From an uncultured Eubacteriales bacterium (GTDB taxonomy: Bacteria; Bacillota; Clostridia; TANB77; CAG-508): a stretch of 64,000 bases of DNA. This document shows positions 35,862 through 47,421 of the stretch, piece by piece; position 1 is the first letter of the stretch, and the number at the start of each line of letters is the position of its first letter. The DNA is taken from contig CAJKVH010000004.1 in the NCBI GenBank assembly GCA_905203305.1, positions 1 to 64,000 of the forward strand, written 5' to 3'. A program made the position numbers and the translations under genes. The notes beneath the pieces were generated by a model. That model saw only the letters and a list, made by a program, of their open reading frames with translations, had not been told where the DNA came from and searched no databases.

Positions 35862-36854
35862 ATGGAAAAAGATGAAAACATAGTGATTTCACAAAAAAGA
35901 GATGAAACCAAAAAACTAAAAAGAGACAAAAACAATAACATTGTGTTAACACAAGGACAATATGACTTAGTTAATGATGATATAGGACAATATGCTTCAG
36001 CACATGCCTGGATAGAACTAAAAAAAGCAAATGTACAATGTCTAGTAAAAAATCTAGTTTATAATAGCGTGATGGGAGCATATGATGAATTTATTAAAAT
36101 AAATGGAAAAGAAGGACTTAAGATTTGTAAATATAATAATGTAATTATTCCGTATATTGGAACAGAAATATTTGGAGTAGATACAGTTGAATATTATTTT
36201 ACAAAATTTTCGAGTGGAAAACAAAAAATTCCGACAAATCCAAATTTGGAATATCTTGTAACTTTGGACGAAAAATCAAATGGTGAAGAAATATGGGAAG
36301 GTACAAATATTCTTATGGATAGTAATGGTGAAGATACTTTGATCTTTTCAGAAAGAATGGATCAATTAAAGAAGTTTTTAGAACTAAGACATATTCCGAC
36401 ACATAAGACACAAGAAATCTTAGATGAATTTATAAGACAAGAAATATTTAAAAAATCTATAGAATATGTAGATAATCATAATGTGAATTGGTCTTTAGGG
36501 GTTAATGGAAAAATGGTAAGACTATTTCCTGCTTATGATTTTGACTTTTGCACGGGTGTAAAAAATAAAACGATTTATGAAACGAAATGTGACAATGGAC
36601 TATCAGATATAAAATCATTTATAAATCAATATAAAGAAAAAGTATGGATGAAAAAATATATAAAAGAAGTAATTCAAGACTTTGACATAGATCATGTATT
36701 TGAAACATCAGAAGAAAGAACAGTAATAAATATTCCTGATGATATTAGAACTTATTTTAGTGATTTTTATTCAAAGAAAAAAGAAGAACTAGAAGCAGTA
36801 TATAAAGAAATATTTGAAGAAAGAAAACAAGGAGATGACGAAATATGCATCTAA
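35862..36854 (+). CDS. HipA-like kinase-fold protein (tentative)
   Basis: A 330-residue cytoplasmic protein. Segments YVDNHNVNWSLGVNG and LFPAYDFDFC resemble the catalytic Asn/Asp and DFG-like blocks of HipA-type kinases, but the match is weak and read by eye. It is followed, with a 10-base overlap, by a 112-residue protein resembling the small N-terminal HipA domain. A pair of this kind resembles split HipA systems, although the order here is large then small. Function is unproven; it may belong to a general clostridial family of unknown role. Confidence 0.45.
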   Translation: MEKDENIVISQKRDETKKLKRDKNNNIVLTQGQYDLVNDDIGQYASAHAWIELKKANVQCLVKNLVYNSVMGAYDEFIKINGKEGLKICKYNNVIIPYIGTEIFGVDTVEYYFTKFSSGKQKIPTNPNLEYLVTLDEKSNGEEIWEGTNILMDSNGEDTLIFSERMDQLKKFLELRHIPTHKTQEILDEFIRQEIFKKSIEYVDNHNVNWSLGVNGKMVRLFPAYDFDFCTGVKNKTIYETKCDNGLSDIKSFINQYKEKVWMKKYIKEVIQDFDIDHVFETSEERTVINIPDDIRTYFSDFYSKKKEELEAVYKEIFEERKQGDDEICI

Positions 36855-37183
36855 TATTAAAATGGAAAAGTAATTTGGGCAATATATATAACCTTGGAAC
36901 ATTGTCGAAAGAAAAAGAATATATATTCGAAATAAATGAAGAAGAGTTAAAAAAAGCTATACAAGATGGATGCATGGGTATTGGAAATTTCAGTTTATTA
37001 AATAAAATTGAAAAATCAAATGAATTGTTTGATTTTTTCAAGTATAGAATTGTAAGAAAAGATAGCCCAAGAGTAGAAATATTTTTAAAAAGATATGGAT
37101 TAAAAGAATATAATGATATGAAAATTTTGGAAATAACAGGTGCAAGAAGTGTAAATGACAGATATTGGTTAGAAAAAGAATAA
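36845..37183 (+). CDS. Small protein paired with the HipA-like gene
   Basis: A 112-residue protein starting inside the previous gene (overlap of 10 bases), so translation is coupled. The opening KWKSNLGNIYNLGTLSKEKE has the look of the N-terminal subdomain of HipA (VGxLxxxxGxYxFxY). No DNA-binding motif is seen, so it is not a HipB-type antitoxin. Function unknown. Confidence 0.5.
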   Translation: MHLILKWKSNLGNIYNLGTLSKEKEYIFEINEEELKKAIQDGCMGIGNFSLLNKIEKSNELFDFFKYRIVRKDSPRVEIFLKRYGLKEYNDMKILEITGARSVNDRYWLEKE

Positions 37184-37253
37184 AGGATAAAAAAATCTCC
37201 TTTATTCTTTTTGTATATATAGCAGAATGAATGGTAATAATAACTTAAATCTA

Positions 37254-37282
37254 TTGACACAAAGAGCAAATTATAATATAAT
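37254..37282 (+). promoter_or_regulatory. Promoter of the DtxR-suf-mnmA operon
   Basis: TTGACA (37254-37259), 17-base spacer, TATAAT (37277-37282). Confidence 0.85.
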
Positions 37283-37298
37283 GTTAGCCGAAGTTAAC
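37283..37298. promoter_or_regulatory. Candidate operator GTTA-N8-TAAC
   Basis: Imperfect dyad GTTAGCCGAAGTTAAC immediately after the -10 box, spanning the predicted start of transcription. It is a plausible autoregulatory site for the metal-responsive regulator encoded next. Confidence 0.4.
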
Positions 37299-37312
37299 AA
37301 AAGGAGATAAAA

Positions 37313-37774
37313 ATGGTATCAAAAGCATTAGAAGAATATCTAAAAACAATGTATGTACTGCAAATTCAAAATAAAGAAATAAGAGTAACAGACATAGCAA
37401 ACCAAATGAATTGCAGTAAACCAAGTGTAAATAAAGCAATAAATAATCTAAAAGAAAACAGATTGGTAGAGTATGAAGCTTATGGAAAAATCGATTTAAC
37501 AGACAAAGGAAAAGACTTAGCTAAAAAAATACTAGAAGCTTATGATATTTCGTATGTCTTTTTTAAAGATGTAATAGGATTGGAAGAAACAGCAGCAAAA
37601 AGAGAGGCAGAAAAACTAAAATTATCAATGGAAGATAATACATATAACCATTTAGCGAAATATGTACATAAAGTTTTAAACTTAAATGATTTAAATTGTG
37701 ACTATGATATAGCCAAGGAAAGATGTAGGCTATGTAAAAGAAGAAAAATAGAAAAAGGAGTAGAAAATAAATGA
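37313..37774 (+). CDS. DtxR/MntR-family metal-dependent repressor
   Basis: A 153-residue regulator. The winged helix is SKALEEYLKTMYVLQ plus VTDIANQMNCSKPSVNKAIN; the dimerisation/metal domain follows with EAEKLKLSMEDNT. Metal ligands typical for the family (Cys, His and Glu in the second domain) are partly visible. The C-terminal CRLCKRRK adds an unusual cysteine pair that could bind a metal or a cluster. As first gene of the suf operon, it likely couples iron status to Fe-S assembly. Overlaps sufC by ATGA. Confidence 0.9.
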   Translation: MVSKALEEYLKTMYVLQIQNKEIRVTDIANQMNCSKPSVNKAINNLKENRLVEYEAYGKIDLTDKGKDLAKKILEAYDISYVFFKDVIGLEETAAKREAEKLKLSMEDNTYNHLAKYVHKVLNLNDLNCDYDIAKERCRLCKRRKIEKGVENK

Positions 37775-38511
37775 GCGAAACACTTTTAGAAATAAATGAT
37801 TTACATGTAAATGCAGGAGAAAAGAAAATTTTAAAAGGAATTAATCTAAAAATAAATAAAGGAGAAATCCATGTAATAATGGGACCAAATGGATCTGGAA
37901 AAACTACAACTGCAAATGCAATATTAAATAATCCAGCATACAGCAAAGAAGAAGGAACTATTTTTTTTGAAGGAGAAGATATTACAAATTTAAAAACAGA
38001 TGAAATAGCAAGAAAAGGAATATTTATGTCATTCCAATTACCAGAAGAAATTCCAGGAATAACAGTTACAAATTTCTTGAAATATGCAAAAAATAAAATA
38101 ACAGGTGCACCTGTAAAGATATTTAAATTTAAAGAAGAAATAAAAAAACATATGGAAGAACTTCAAATAAAACCAGAATACAGTGAAAGAAGCTTAAATG
38201 TAGGCTTTTCAGGTGGAGAAAAAAAGAAAAACGAGATTCTTCAAATGCTTGTTTTAAATCCAAAACTTGCAATTTTAGATGAAACAGATTCTGGACTTGA
38301 TGTAGATGCAATAAAAACAGTATCTAAAGGTGTAGAAATGTATAAAAATGATGAAAATGCTGTTTTAATAATAACTCACAATACTAAAATATTACATAAT
38401 TTAACACCAGATTATGTTCATATTTTAGTTGATGGAAAAATTGTAAAAACGGGAAATGATGAATTAGCAAAAGAGATAGAAGAAAACGGATATAAAAATT
38501 ACAAAAAATAA
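37771..38511 (+). CDS. sufC: SUF Fe-S assembly ATPase
   Basis: A 246-residue ABC-type ATPase of the SufBC2D scaffold. Walker A is GPNGSGKTTTAN, the signature is GFSGGEKKKNEILQML, Walker B is LAILDETDSGLDVDA. It powers cluster assembly on SufB-SufD. Its start overlaps the repressor stop (ATGA). A hairpin and an antisense small gene separate it from sufB. Confidence 0.96.
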   Translation: MSETLLEINDLHVNAGEKKILKGINLKINKGEIHVIMGPNGSGKTTTANAILNNPAYSKEEGTIFFEGEDITNLKTDEIARKGIFMSFQLPEEIPGITVTNFLKYAKNKITGAPVKIFKFKEEIKKHMEELQIKPEYSERSLNVGFSGGEKKKNEILQMLVLNPKLAILDETDSGLDVDAIKTVSKGVEMYKNDENAVLIITHNTKILHNLTPDYVHILVDGKIVKTGNDELAKEIEENGYKNYKK

Positions 38512-38531
38512 AGCCGCAATAAATGCGGCTT
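38511..38531. terminator. Hairpin between sufC and the antisense small gene
   Basis: Perfect AAGCCGC/GCGGCTT with a 7-base loop. No T-run follows on the plus strand (TAATGG), so it may attenuate sufC transcription only partly; on the minus strand TTTATTTTTT-like sequence follows. Confidence 0.6.
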
Positions 38532-38541
38532 AATGGTGGTA

Positions 38542-38709
38542 CTATTTTGTTGTATCTGGATTTGACGACTTACGCCTTTTATGAGGCGGAATAAACTGGT
38601 GTGACGTATCTTTAGTGTAATATTCGGCTAAGGCTTCGAGTGCATCTGCAATGCGACTTAATTGTTGAACCGTCTGATCCTGATACTGAAAATTTTGATT
38701 GTTGCTCAT
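38542..38709 (-). CDS. Small protein inserted antisense within the suf operon
   Basis: A 55-residue protein (MSNNQNFQYQDQ at the start, basic end with HKRRK). GGAGGTAT precedes ATG 38709. The central part QLSRIADALEALAEYYTK looks like a short amphipathic coiled coil. The region is noticeably richer in G and C than its surroundings. It lies between sufC and sufB in the opposite direction, so it looks inserted. The upstream frame to 38811 lacks an RBS. Function unknown. Confidence 0.6.
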   Translation of the reverse strand: MSNNQNFQYQDQTVQQLSRIADALEALAEYYTKDTSHQFIPPHKRRKSSNPDTTK

Positions 38710-38801
38710 AATATACCTCCGTGTTGTTGCTAATTTACAAGTTACAGAGAGGATTATAACACAGATTAACATAAAAATCAAATTTTGAAAGGAATTCAAA
38801 A

Positions 38802-40199
38802 ATGAAAACAAACTTAGAAGAAATAAATAGAAATATTTACGACATAAAAAATAAAGACAACTACGATTTTAAAATAAAAAAAGGATTAACAAAAGAAATA
38901 ATAAAAGAAATATCAAAACAAAAAAATGACCCAGAATGGATGGCGGAATTTAGATTAAAGGCATTAGACACATACAATAAATTAGAACTTCCAACATGGG
39001 GACCTGATCTATCAGAGCTAAATATGGAAGAGATTGCAACATATGTAAGACCAAAATCGAAAATGGCAGACAACTGGGAAGATGTTCCAGAAGAAATAAA
39101 AGATACATTTGATAAATTAGGAATTCCAGAGGCAGAAAAAAAATCACTTGCAGGTGTTGGAGCACAATATGACTCAGAAGTTGTATATCATAGTATGAAA
39201 AAAGAACTACTAGAGCAAGGGGTAATATATACAGATATGGAAACAGCTGTAAGAGAATATCCAGACCTTGTAAAGAAGCATTTTATGAAATGTGTACCAG
39301 TAACAGACCATAAATTTGTTGCACTACATGGAGCAGTTTGGTCAGGTGGATCATTTGTATATGTACCAAAAGGAGTGAAAGTAGATATTCCACTTCAATC
39401 ATATTTTAGACTAAATTCTCCAGAGTCAGGGCAATTTGAACATACATTAATAATAGTAGATGAAGGAGCATCACTTCATTTTATAGAAGGATGTAGTGCA
39501 CCAAAATACAACAAAGTAAATTTACATGCAGGATGTGTTGAGTTATATGTTAAAGACAATGCATATTTAAGATATTCAACAATAGAAAACTGGTCTAAAA
39601 ATATGTTAAACTTAAATACAAAAAAAGCAATTGTTGGAAAAAATGCTCAAATTGATTGGGTATCAGGATCATTTGGATCAAAAATTTCTATGTTATACCC
39701 TATGAGTATATTAAATGGAGAAGGCGCAAAAACAGAATATACAGGAATATCATTTGCAGGAAAAGGACAAGACCTAGATACTGGATTTAAAGTTATTCAT
39801 AATAGTCCAAATACATCAAGTTTGATAAATTCAAAATCAATTTCAAAAAATGGCGGAGCAGCAACATATAGAGCATTAGTAAGAATAAATGAAAATGCAA
39901 AAAATTCAAAATGTTCTGTATCATGTGAATCTCTTATGTTAGATGATATTTCAAGATCAGATACAATACCTGTAAACGACATAAGAACAGATGATGTGGA
40001 ATTTTCACATGAAGCAAAAATAGGAAAAATAAGTGATCAATCAATATTCTATTTAATGAGTAGAGGCTTATCAGAAGAAGATGCAAAAGCAATGATAGTA
40101 AGAGGGTTTGCAGATCCAATATCAAAAGAACTTCCTATTGAATATGCTGTTGAAATGAATAATTTAATAAACCTTGAGCTTGAAGGAGCAATTGGATAA
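38802..40199 (+). CDS. sufB: SUF scaffold protein SufB
   Basis: A 465-residue scaffold subunit of the SufBCD complex. The sequence is typical across its length: PEWMAEFRLKALD, VYHSMKKELLEQGVIYTDME, WSGGSFVYVPKGVKVDIPLQ, and the C-terminal SDTIPVNDIRTDDVEFSHEA with the conserved core residues. RBS AAAGGAA precedes ATG 38802. sufD follows 13 bases after the stop. Confidence 0.97.
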   Translation: MKTNLEEINRNIYDIKNKDNYDFKIKKGLTKEIIKEISKQKNDPEWMAEFRLKALDTYNKLELPTWGPDLSELNMEEIATYVRPKSKMADNWEDVPEEIKDTFDKLGIPEAEKKSLAGVGAQYDSEVVYHSMKKELLEQGVIYTDMETAVREYPDLVKKHFMKCVPVTDHKFVALHGAVWSGGSFVYVPKGVKVDIPLQSYFRLNSPESGQFEHTLIIVDEGASLHFIEGCSAPKYNKVNLHAGCVELYVKDNAYLRYSTIENWSKNMLNLNTKKAIVGKNAQIDWVSGSFGSKISMLYPMSILNGEGAKTEYTGISFAGKGQDLDTGFKVIHNSPNTSSLINSKSISKNGGAATYRALVRINENAKNSKCSVSCESLMLDDISRSDTIPVNDIRTDDVEFSHEAKIGKISDQSIFYLMSRGLSEEDAKAMIVRGFADPISKELPIEYAVEMNNLINLELEGAIG

Positions 40200-40212
40200 G
40201 AAAGGAAGAAAA

Positions 40213-41268
40213 ATGACTGATTTAAAATTAAATGAAACTCCTATAAGAACAGCAAGAAATTATAGAATAAATAATATAAAATTAAAAGAAATAAATATAC
40301 CTAAAAAGCTAGAAGAATTTAAGGGATTAACATATATTGGAAATAGAAAAAATGTATCTATTACAGAAAACAACATAGAAAAACTAGATTTTAAATATGG
40401 AAATGGAGATATTTTACAAAAGCAAGTACCAAATAAAAATTTAAAAATAGAAATAAATGGAAAATTAGATGAAGACTTAATTTTAAATTTTGATTTTTCT
40501 TGTGAAAATAAAAATCTTGTAAGTAATATTGCAATAAATGCTTTAGAAAATAGCAAAGGAACAATAATATTTAAATTTAACTCAGATAAAGAACAAGAAT
40601 ATTTTCATAATGGAAATATAAAAGTAATTGCTGAAAAAGATTCAAAATTAAATATTATAATTGTTAATCTACTAAATAATAAAACCAACAATTTTGTTTC
40701 AATAGAAAATGAATTAAAAGAAAATGCAGATGTAAAATATATAACAGCAGAATTTGGAGGAAAAAATACTGTTGTAAACTACAATACAAATTTAGAAGAA
40801 GAAAACGCAAATAATGAAATAAAAACAATATATTTAGGAACTGAAGAACAAGTAATAGATTTAAACTATATAGTAGAAGCATATGGTAAAAAAACAAATG
40901 TAGATATAGATGTAAAAGGAGCTATAAAAGATAAATGCAAAAAACATTTTAAAGGAACAATAGACTTTAAAAAAGGATGCAAAAAATCAAAAGGAAATGA
41001 AAATGAATATTGCACAATTTTATCAGAAACAGCAAAATCAATAGCACTTCCAATGCTTTTATGTACAGAAGAAGATGTTGAAGGAAATCACTCGACAGCA
41101 GCAGGAAAAATAGATAGTAAAAAGTTATTTTATCTAATGACAAGAGGATTAAGCAAAGAAGATGCTGAAAAGCTAATAGTAAGAGCTCAGTTTAATAATA
41201 TTTTAGAAAAAATTAAAAATGAAGAAATAAAAAAAGAAATTTTAGAAGAAATCGACAAGAAAATATAA
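40213..41268 (+). CDS. sufD: SUF scaffold protein SufD
   Basis: A 351-residue SufD, the partner of SufB. The N-terminal half is poorly conserved; the C-terminal SufBD core is clear (KCKKHFKGTIDFKKGCKKSK, DVEGNHSTAAGKIDSKKLFY, MTRGLSKEDAEKLIV). ATG 40213 with AAAGGAAGAA is chosen; the frame is open from 40174 but overlaps sufB without an RBS. A REP-like palindrome separates it from sufS. Confidence 0.92.
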   Translation: MTDLKLNETPIRTARNYRINNIKLKEINIPKKLEEFKGLTYIGNRKNVSITENNIEKLDFKYGNGDILQKQVPNKNLKIEINGKLDEDLILNFDFSCENKNLVSNIAINALENSKGTIIFKFNSDKEQEYFHNGNIKVIAEKDSKLNIIIVNLLNNKTNNFVSIENELKENADVKYITAEFGGKNTVVNYNTNLEEENANNEIKTIYLGTEEQVIDLNYIVEAYGKKTNVDIDVKGAIKDKCKKHFKGTIDFKKGCKKSKGNENEYCTILSETAKSIALPMLLCTEEDVEGNHSTAAGKIDSKKLFYLMTRGLSKEDAEKLIVRAQFNNILEKIKNEEIKKEILEEIDKKI

Positions 41269-41288
41269 TAATAATAGTATACTCATTT

Positions 41289-41353
41289 TTCCCCATTTGG
41301 GGACGGAGTTTTTTGGTGGATTCCCCAAAAAAATTCCGCCCCCAAATGGGGAA
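41289..41353. repeat. REP-like long palindrome, copy 2
   Basis: Imperfect inverted repeat with outer arms TTCCCCATTTGGGG/CCCCAAATGGGGAA and an inner GGACGGAG/TTCCGCC part. It lies between sufD and sufS. The upstream extension of the sufS frame to 41297 is only this repeat being read through. Confidence 0.85.
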
Positions 41354-41374
41354 TGGGGGAAAAAGGAGAATACA

Positions 41375-42595
<1,221 letters not shown>

Positions 42596-42596
<1 letters not shown>

Positions 42597-43009
42597 TGGC
42601 AAAGCAAGAAAAAATATATCCTTTTAAAGGTGAAAAATGTTCAATTTTTGAGATTTGGAAGTATTATTTTGAAAAGGGAATACAATTAAGAAAGGAAAAA
42701 TTAAGTTCAGAAATAAGAAAAAAAGCTACAGAAGTTGGAATAGAAAATTTGACAGAAGAAATGGTTGAAGAAATAGCTTTTAATGTTGCTAAATATAAAA
42801 GAAGGATGTCAGTTTTAGTTCCTGAATATGGTAATAATTGTAGAAAAGAATTTGGAGAAGAACGTTGGGATAAAACTATACAAGATCTAAATTCAAATAG
42901 AAGAGTGACATTTAGAAATGAAATGAAGGTTGCAACTGAAGACTTAAAACCTATAGAAAAATTTGAAAATATTGAATTAGGAGTTAAAGAGAATGGAAGA
43001 GCTAGATAA
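42596..43009 (+). CDS. Unknown protein in the suf operon
   Basis: A 137-residue soluble, charged, mostly helical protein between sufS and sufU. Its ATG overlaps the sufS stop (TAATG) and its end overlaps sufU by 17 bases, so it is tightly coupled to both. Two cysteines are present (GEKCSIFE, GNNCRKEF), too few for a typical cluster protein. I do not recognise the family. The position suggests a role in sulfur delivery or as a SufS partner. Confidence 0.65.
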
Positions 43010-43463
43010 TATTTATAATGAATTAATAATGGAACATAGTATGAATTCATATAACAAAAAGAAATTAAATGATGCAAATTTTGAAGAAATTGGGCATAAT
43101 CCAAACTGTGGAGATGAAATAACTTTAGAGGTAAAAATAAATAAGGGAATAATAGAAGACATGGCCTTTTTGGGACATGGCTGTGCAATTTCACAAGCAT
43201 CAACATCAATAATGATAGATACATTAAAGGGAAAGACCATAGAAGAAGCAAAAGAAATAATAAAAACATTTATAGAAATGATAAAAAGAGAAATAAAAGA
43301 TGAAAAAGAACTTGAAAAATTAGAAGATGCAATAGCTTTTAAAAATATTGCAAACATGCCTGCAAGAGTAAAATGTGCACTTTTAGCATGGCATACACTA
43401 GAAGATATATTAAATAAAAACGAAGAAAATGGGAAAGGAAGCATTAATTGCTGTTGTAAATAA
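42993..43463 (+). CDS. sufU: SufU-type scaffold/sulfur-transfer protein
   Basis: A 156-residue IscU-like protein. The three cysteines that bind zinc or the cluster are in HNPNCGDEITLE, LGHGCAISQAS and VKCALLAWH. The extra stretch between the second and third Cys (GKTIEEAKEIIKTF plus what follows) marks the SufU branch, the sulfur acceptor of SufS in Bacillota. The C-terminus ends INCCCK, an unusual cysteine-rich tail. mnmA starts one base after its stop. Confidence 0.92.
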   Translation: MEELDNIYNELIMEHSMNSYNKKKLNDANFEEIGHNPNCGDEITLEVKINKGIIEDMAFLGHGCAISQASTSIMIDTLKGKTIEEAKEIIKTFIEMIKREIKDEKELEKLEDAIAFKNIANMPARVKCALLAWHTLEDILNKNEENGKGSINCCCK

Positions 43464-43464
43464 A

Positions 43465-44518
<1,054 letters not shown>

Positions 44519-44612
44519 TACATAAATTAATATAAATATAACAAAAAATTAATGAAATCTTAACAAAGTTATGCTATAATAGCTTTGTTAAGATTTTTAT
44601 TAAGGGGAAAAA

Positions 44613-45644
44613 ATGAAAGTATTATTATATACAGAAAATGAAAAGATACTAGCAAAAAGTGGGCTTGGAAAAGCTATAAAACATCAAATGAATGCGCTTG
44701 ATGCAGTAAAAGTTCAATATACAACAAATCCAAAAGATGAATTTGATATAGCTCATATAAATTTTTATGGTTTAAAATCTTACTTTATTGCAAAAAAATT
44801 AAAGAAACAAGGAAAGAAAATAGTATATCATGCACATAGCACAGAAGAGGATTTTAGAAACAGCTTTATATTTTCAAATCAAGTATCAAAATTATTTAAA
44901 AAATGGTTAATAAAATGTTATTCGCTAGGAGATGTAATAATAACACCAACTGAATATTCAAAAAAATTACTAAAAGGATATGGAATAAAAAACGAAATAA
45001 AAGTAATATCAAATGGAATTGAGTTAAAAAAATTTACTAGAAATGACGAATTAGGAGAAAAATTTAGAAAAGACTATAAACTCAAAAAGACAGATAAAGT
45101 GATTATAGGAATAGGGCTTTACATAGAAAGAAAAGGAATAATTGATTTTATAGAACTTGCAAAAAAAATGCCAGAATACAAATTTATTTGGTTTGGATAT
45201 AGTCCGATAATATTTTCAGGAAAAAAGGTAAGAAATGCAATAAAAAATAAACCAGATAATTTAATTTTAGCAGGATACGTAGAGCAAGACAAAATTTGTG
45301 AGGCTTTAAACGGATGTGATATATATATTGCACCAACTTATGAAGAAACAGAAGGAATAACTATTATAGAATCAGCGAGTTGTAAAACAAATATGATAGT
45401 AAGAGATATTCCTGTATTTAATGGCTGGCTTATAAATAAGAAAAATGTATATATGGTCAAAAGTATAGATGAATTTAAACAAAAAATAGAAGAAATAATA
45501 AATGGAGAAATTCAAAGTTTAAGTGAAGAAGCATATAAAATTGCAATTGAAAGAAAAAGTGAAAATATAGGAAAAAAATTAAAAGAAACATATAGCGAAG
45601 TTTTAGAGGGGAAAAATAAAAATGAGAATAGGATTATTTACTGA
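44613..45644 (+). CDS. Glycosyltransferase family 4 (second glycolipid step)
   Basis: A 343-residue GT4/GT-B enzyme. The C-terminal donor domain has IGIGLYIERKGIIDFIELAK and the sugar-nucleotide motif YEETEGITIIESASC. The overlap with the next GT4 gene (23 bases) recalls the paired synthases of mono- and diglucosyl or galactosyl-glucosyl diacylglycerol in streptococci and clostridia, so this is probably the second enzyme. Acceptor and donor cannot be fixed from sequence. A short hairpin AACAAAGTTATGC-type region precedes the RBS AAGGGG. Confidence 0.78.
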   Translation: MKVLLYTENEKILAKSGLGKAIKHQMNALDAVKVQYTTNPKDEFDIAHINFYGLKSYFIAKKLKKQGKKIVYHAHSTEEDFRNSFIFSNQVSKLFKKWLIKCYSLGDVIITPTEYSKKLLKGYGIKNEIKVISNGIELKKFTRNDELGEKFRKDYKLKKTDKVIIGIGLYIERKGIIDFIELAKKMPEYKFIWFGYSPIIFSGKKVRNAIKNKPDNLILAGYVEQDKICEALNGCDIYIAPTYEETEGITIIESASCKTNMIVRDIPVFNGWLINKKNVYMVKSIDEFKQKIEEIINGEIQSLSEEAYKIAIERKSENIGKKLKETYSEVLEGKNKNENRIIY

Positions 45645-46857
45645 TTCATACCCACCATATATAAATGGAGTAGCAACAAGTGTTTATAATTTAAGAGAAG
45701 CTCTTATAAAAATGGGACATGTAGTTTATATTGTAACTGTAAATGACAGTATTGTAAAACATGTTTATGATAAAGAAGAAAAAATATTAAAGATACCCGG
45801 AATACCGGTTGGAATATATAATTATAGACTAAGCGAAATATATCCAATATCAACTATAAAAAAGATAAAAAGTTGGAATTTAGATGTAATTCATTCTCAT
45901 ACAGAATTTGGTATAGGAATCTTTGCAAGGTTATTATCAAAGAAATTTAAAATTCCACTTGTACATACATATCACACATTGTATGAAGATTACACTCATT
46001 ATATTACACACAATCATTTTGACAAATTAAGCAAAAAAATAGTTAAGGATCTTACAAAAATATATTGTGTAAAAACAGCAAAAGAGACAATTGTTCCAAC
46101 AGATAAGATTTATAAATTATTTAAAGAAAAATATATGATAACCAAAAATATAAGTGTAATTCCAAGTGGTATAAATATAGAAAAGTTTTTTAAAGAAAAT
46201 GTAAAAAAAGATAAAGTTCAAGAAATAAAAGAAAAATACGGAATATCTGAAAGTGATTTTGTAATTTTGTTTGTTGGAAGACTGGCTCCAGAAAAAAATA
46301 TAGAATTTTTATTAAAAGCTCATCAAAAATTAATAGAAAAACAGATATTTAATATAAAACTACTAATTGTAGGAGATGGACCAGATAAGGAAAATTATAT
46401 AAATATATCAAGAAAACTTAATATATTTGACAAAGTAATATTTACAGGAAAAATAGATCAAGAAGAAATACAGTATTATTATCAATGTGCAGATATATTT
46501 GCAACTGCTTCAAATTCTGAAACTCAAGGTTTAACTGTTATAGAAGCAATGGCATCAGGAATTGTGCCAGTATGTATAAATGATATGGCATTTATTGATA
46601 TGATACCTAAGAATAGTATTTTTAGCAACCAGGAAGAATATATAAGTAAGCTTATAACATTTTCAAAAAATGATGAATTGAGAAACAAATTAAAAAAAGA
46701 GGTTAGGGAAAAAGCAGAAGAATACAGCTCTACAACATATGCTAGAAGAGTGCTTAACGTATATAGTGGAGTATTAAATGATGGAACAAAAAATAGTGCA
46801 TTAAAAAGTAGGTATATAAAGGATGAAGAAGAAAAAATTATTAAGGGTTTTATTTAA
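45622..46857 (+). CDS. Diacylglycerol glucosyltransferase-like GT4
   Basis: A 411-residue GT4 enzyme. The start GLFTDSYPPYINGVATSVYN and HTYHTLYEDYTHYI are typical of processive or monoglucosyl-diacylglycerol synthases. The donor motif is NSETQGLTVIEAMASG and the lysine/arginine motif VGRLAPEKNIEFLLKA. It probably adds the first sugar to membrane diacylglycerol at the cytoplasmic face. It overlaps its neighbours at both ends, so the three genes form one operon. Confidence 0.82.
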   Translation: MRIGLFTDSYPPYINGVATSVYNLREALIKMGHVVYIVTVNDSIVKHVYDKEEKILKIPGIPVGIYNYRLSEIYPISTIKKIKSWNLDVIHSHTEFGIGIFARLLSKKFKIPLVHTYHTLYEDYTHYITHNHFDKLSKKIVKDLTKIYCVKTAKETIVPTDKIYKLFKEKYMITKNISVIPSGINIEKFFKENVKKDKVQEIKEKYGISESDFVILFVGRLAPEKNIEFLLKAHQKLIEKQIFNIKLLIVGDGPDKENYINISRKLNIFDKVIFTGKIDQEEIQYYYQCADIFATASNSETQGLTVIEAMASGIVPVCINDMAFIDMIPKNSIFSNQEEYISKLITFSKNDELRNKLKKEVREKAEEYSSTTYARRVLNVYSGVLNDGTKNSALKSRYIKDEEEKIIKGFI

Positions 46858-47392
46858 TGTAGTAACAATTATTATGACAATATTAATAATAATTTTTATT
46901 ATATATGGAATAAAACTTGGAATATTTAGAGACAAAAACATACTAATTGATTATATAAGAAAGTTTGGAATATTTGCACCTTTGTTATTTATATTTATTC
47001 AAATAATACAGGTAGTTTTTCCAGTAATACCAGGAGGGGCCAGTTGTTTAGCAGGAGTACTTGCATTTGGTCCAATAGGAGGATTAATTTATAATGAAAT
47101 AGGATTAGCAATAGGGTCAGTTACAGCTTATTATTTATCTAAAATATATGGGTTAAAATTAATAAACAGTTTATTTAAAAAAGAACAAGTAGATAAATAT
47201 TTAAACTATATAAGAACAAATAAATTTGAACAAATATTTTTATGGGGGATAGTTTTACCAGGCCTTCCAGATGATTTATTATGTTATATTGCAGGACTTA
47301 GCAATATTTCATTTAAGAAATTTTTAGCAATAATAGTTTTAGGAAAGCCACTTACATTAATTTTATATAGTGTATTTGCATATGTAATTTAA
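46823..47392 (+). CDS. DedA/TVP38-type membrane protein (VTT domain)
   Basis: A 189-residue membrane protein with about five hydrophobic segments. The conserved block PVIPGGASCLAGVLAFGPIGG and WGIVLPGLPDDLLCYIAGLS identify the VTT (DedA/TVP38) fold, linked to lipid scrambling or undecaprenyl-phosphate recycling. It overlaps the GT4 gene by 35 bases, which suits a role in handling glycolipids or their carriers. Confidence 0.85.
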   Translation: MKKKKLLRVLFNVVTIIMTILIIIFIIYGIKLGIFRDKNILIDYIRKFGIFAPLLFIFIQIIQVVFPVIPGGASCLAGVLAFGPIGGLIYNEIGLAIGSVTAYYLSKIYGLKLINSLFKKEQVDKYLNYIRTNKFEQIFLWGIVLPGLPDDLLCYIAGLSNISFKKFLAIIVLGKPLTLILYSVFAYVI

Positions 47393-47421
47393 AAAATCAA
47401 GCGTTAAATGCTTGATTTTTT
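47392..47421. terminator. Bidirectional terminator between DedA-like and TetR genes
   Basis: AAAAATCAAGC/GCTTGATTTTT with a 7-base loop; the T-runs suit both converging transcripts. Confidence 0.88.

Noticed and set aside
41297..41374. Upstream start of sufS at 41297
   Set aside because: The extension is translation of the REP-like palindrome; ATG 41375 has a proper RBS.
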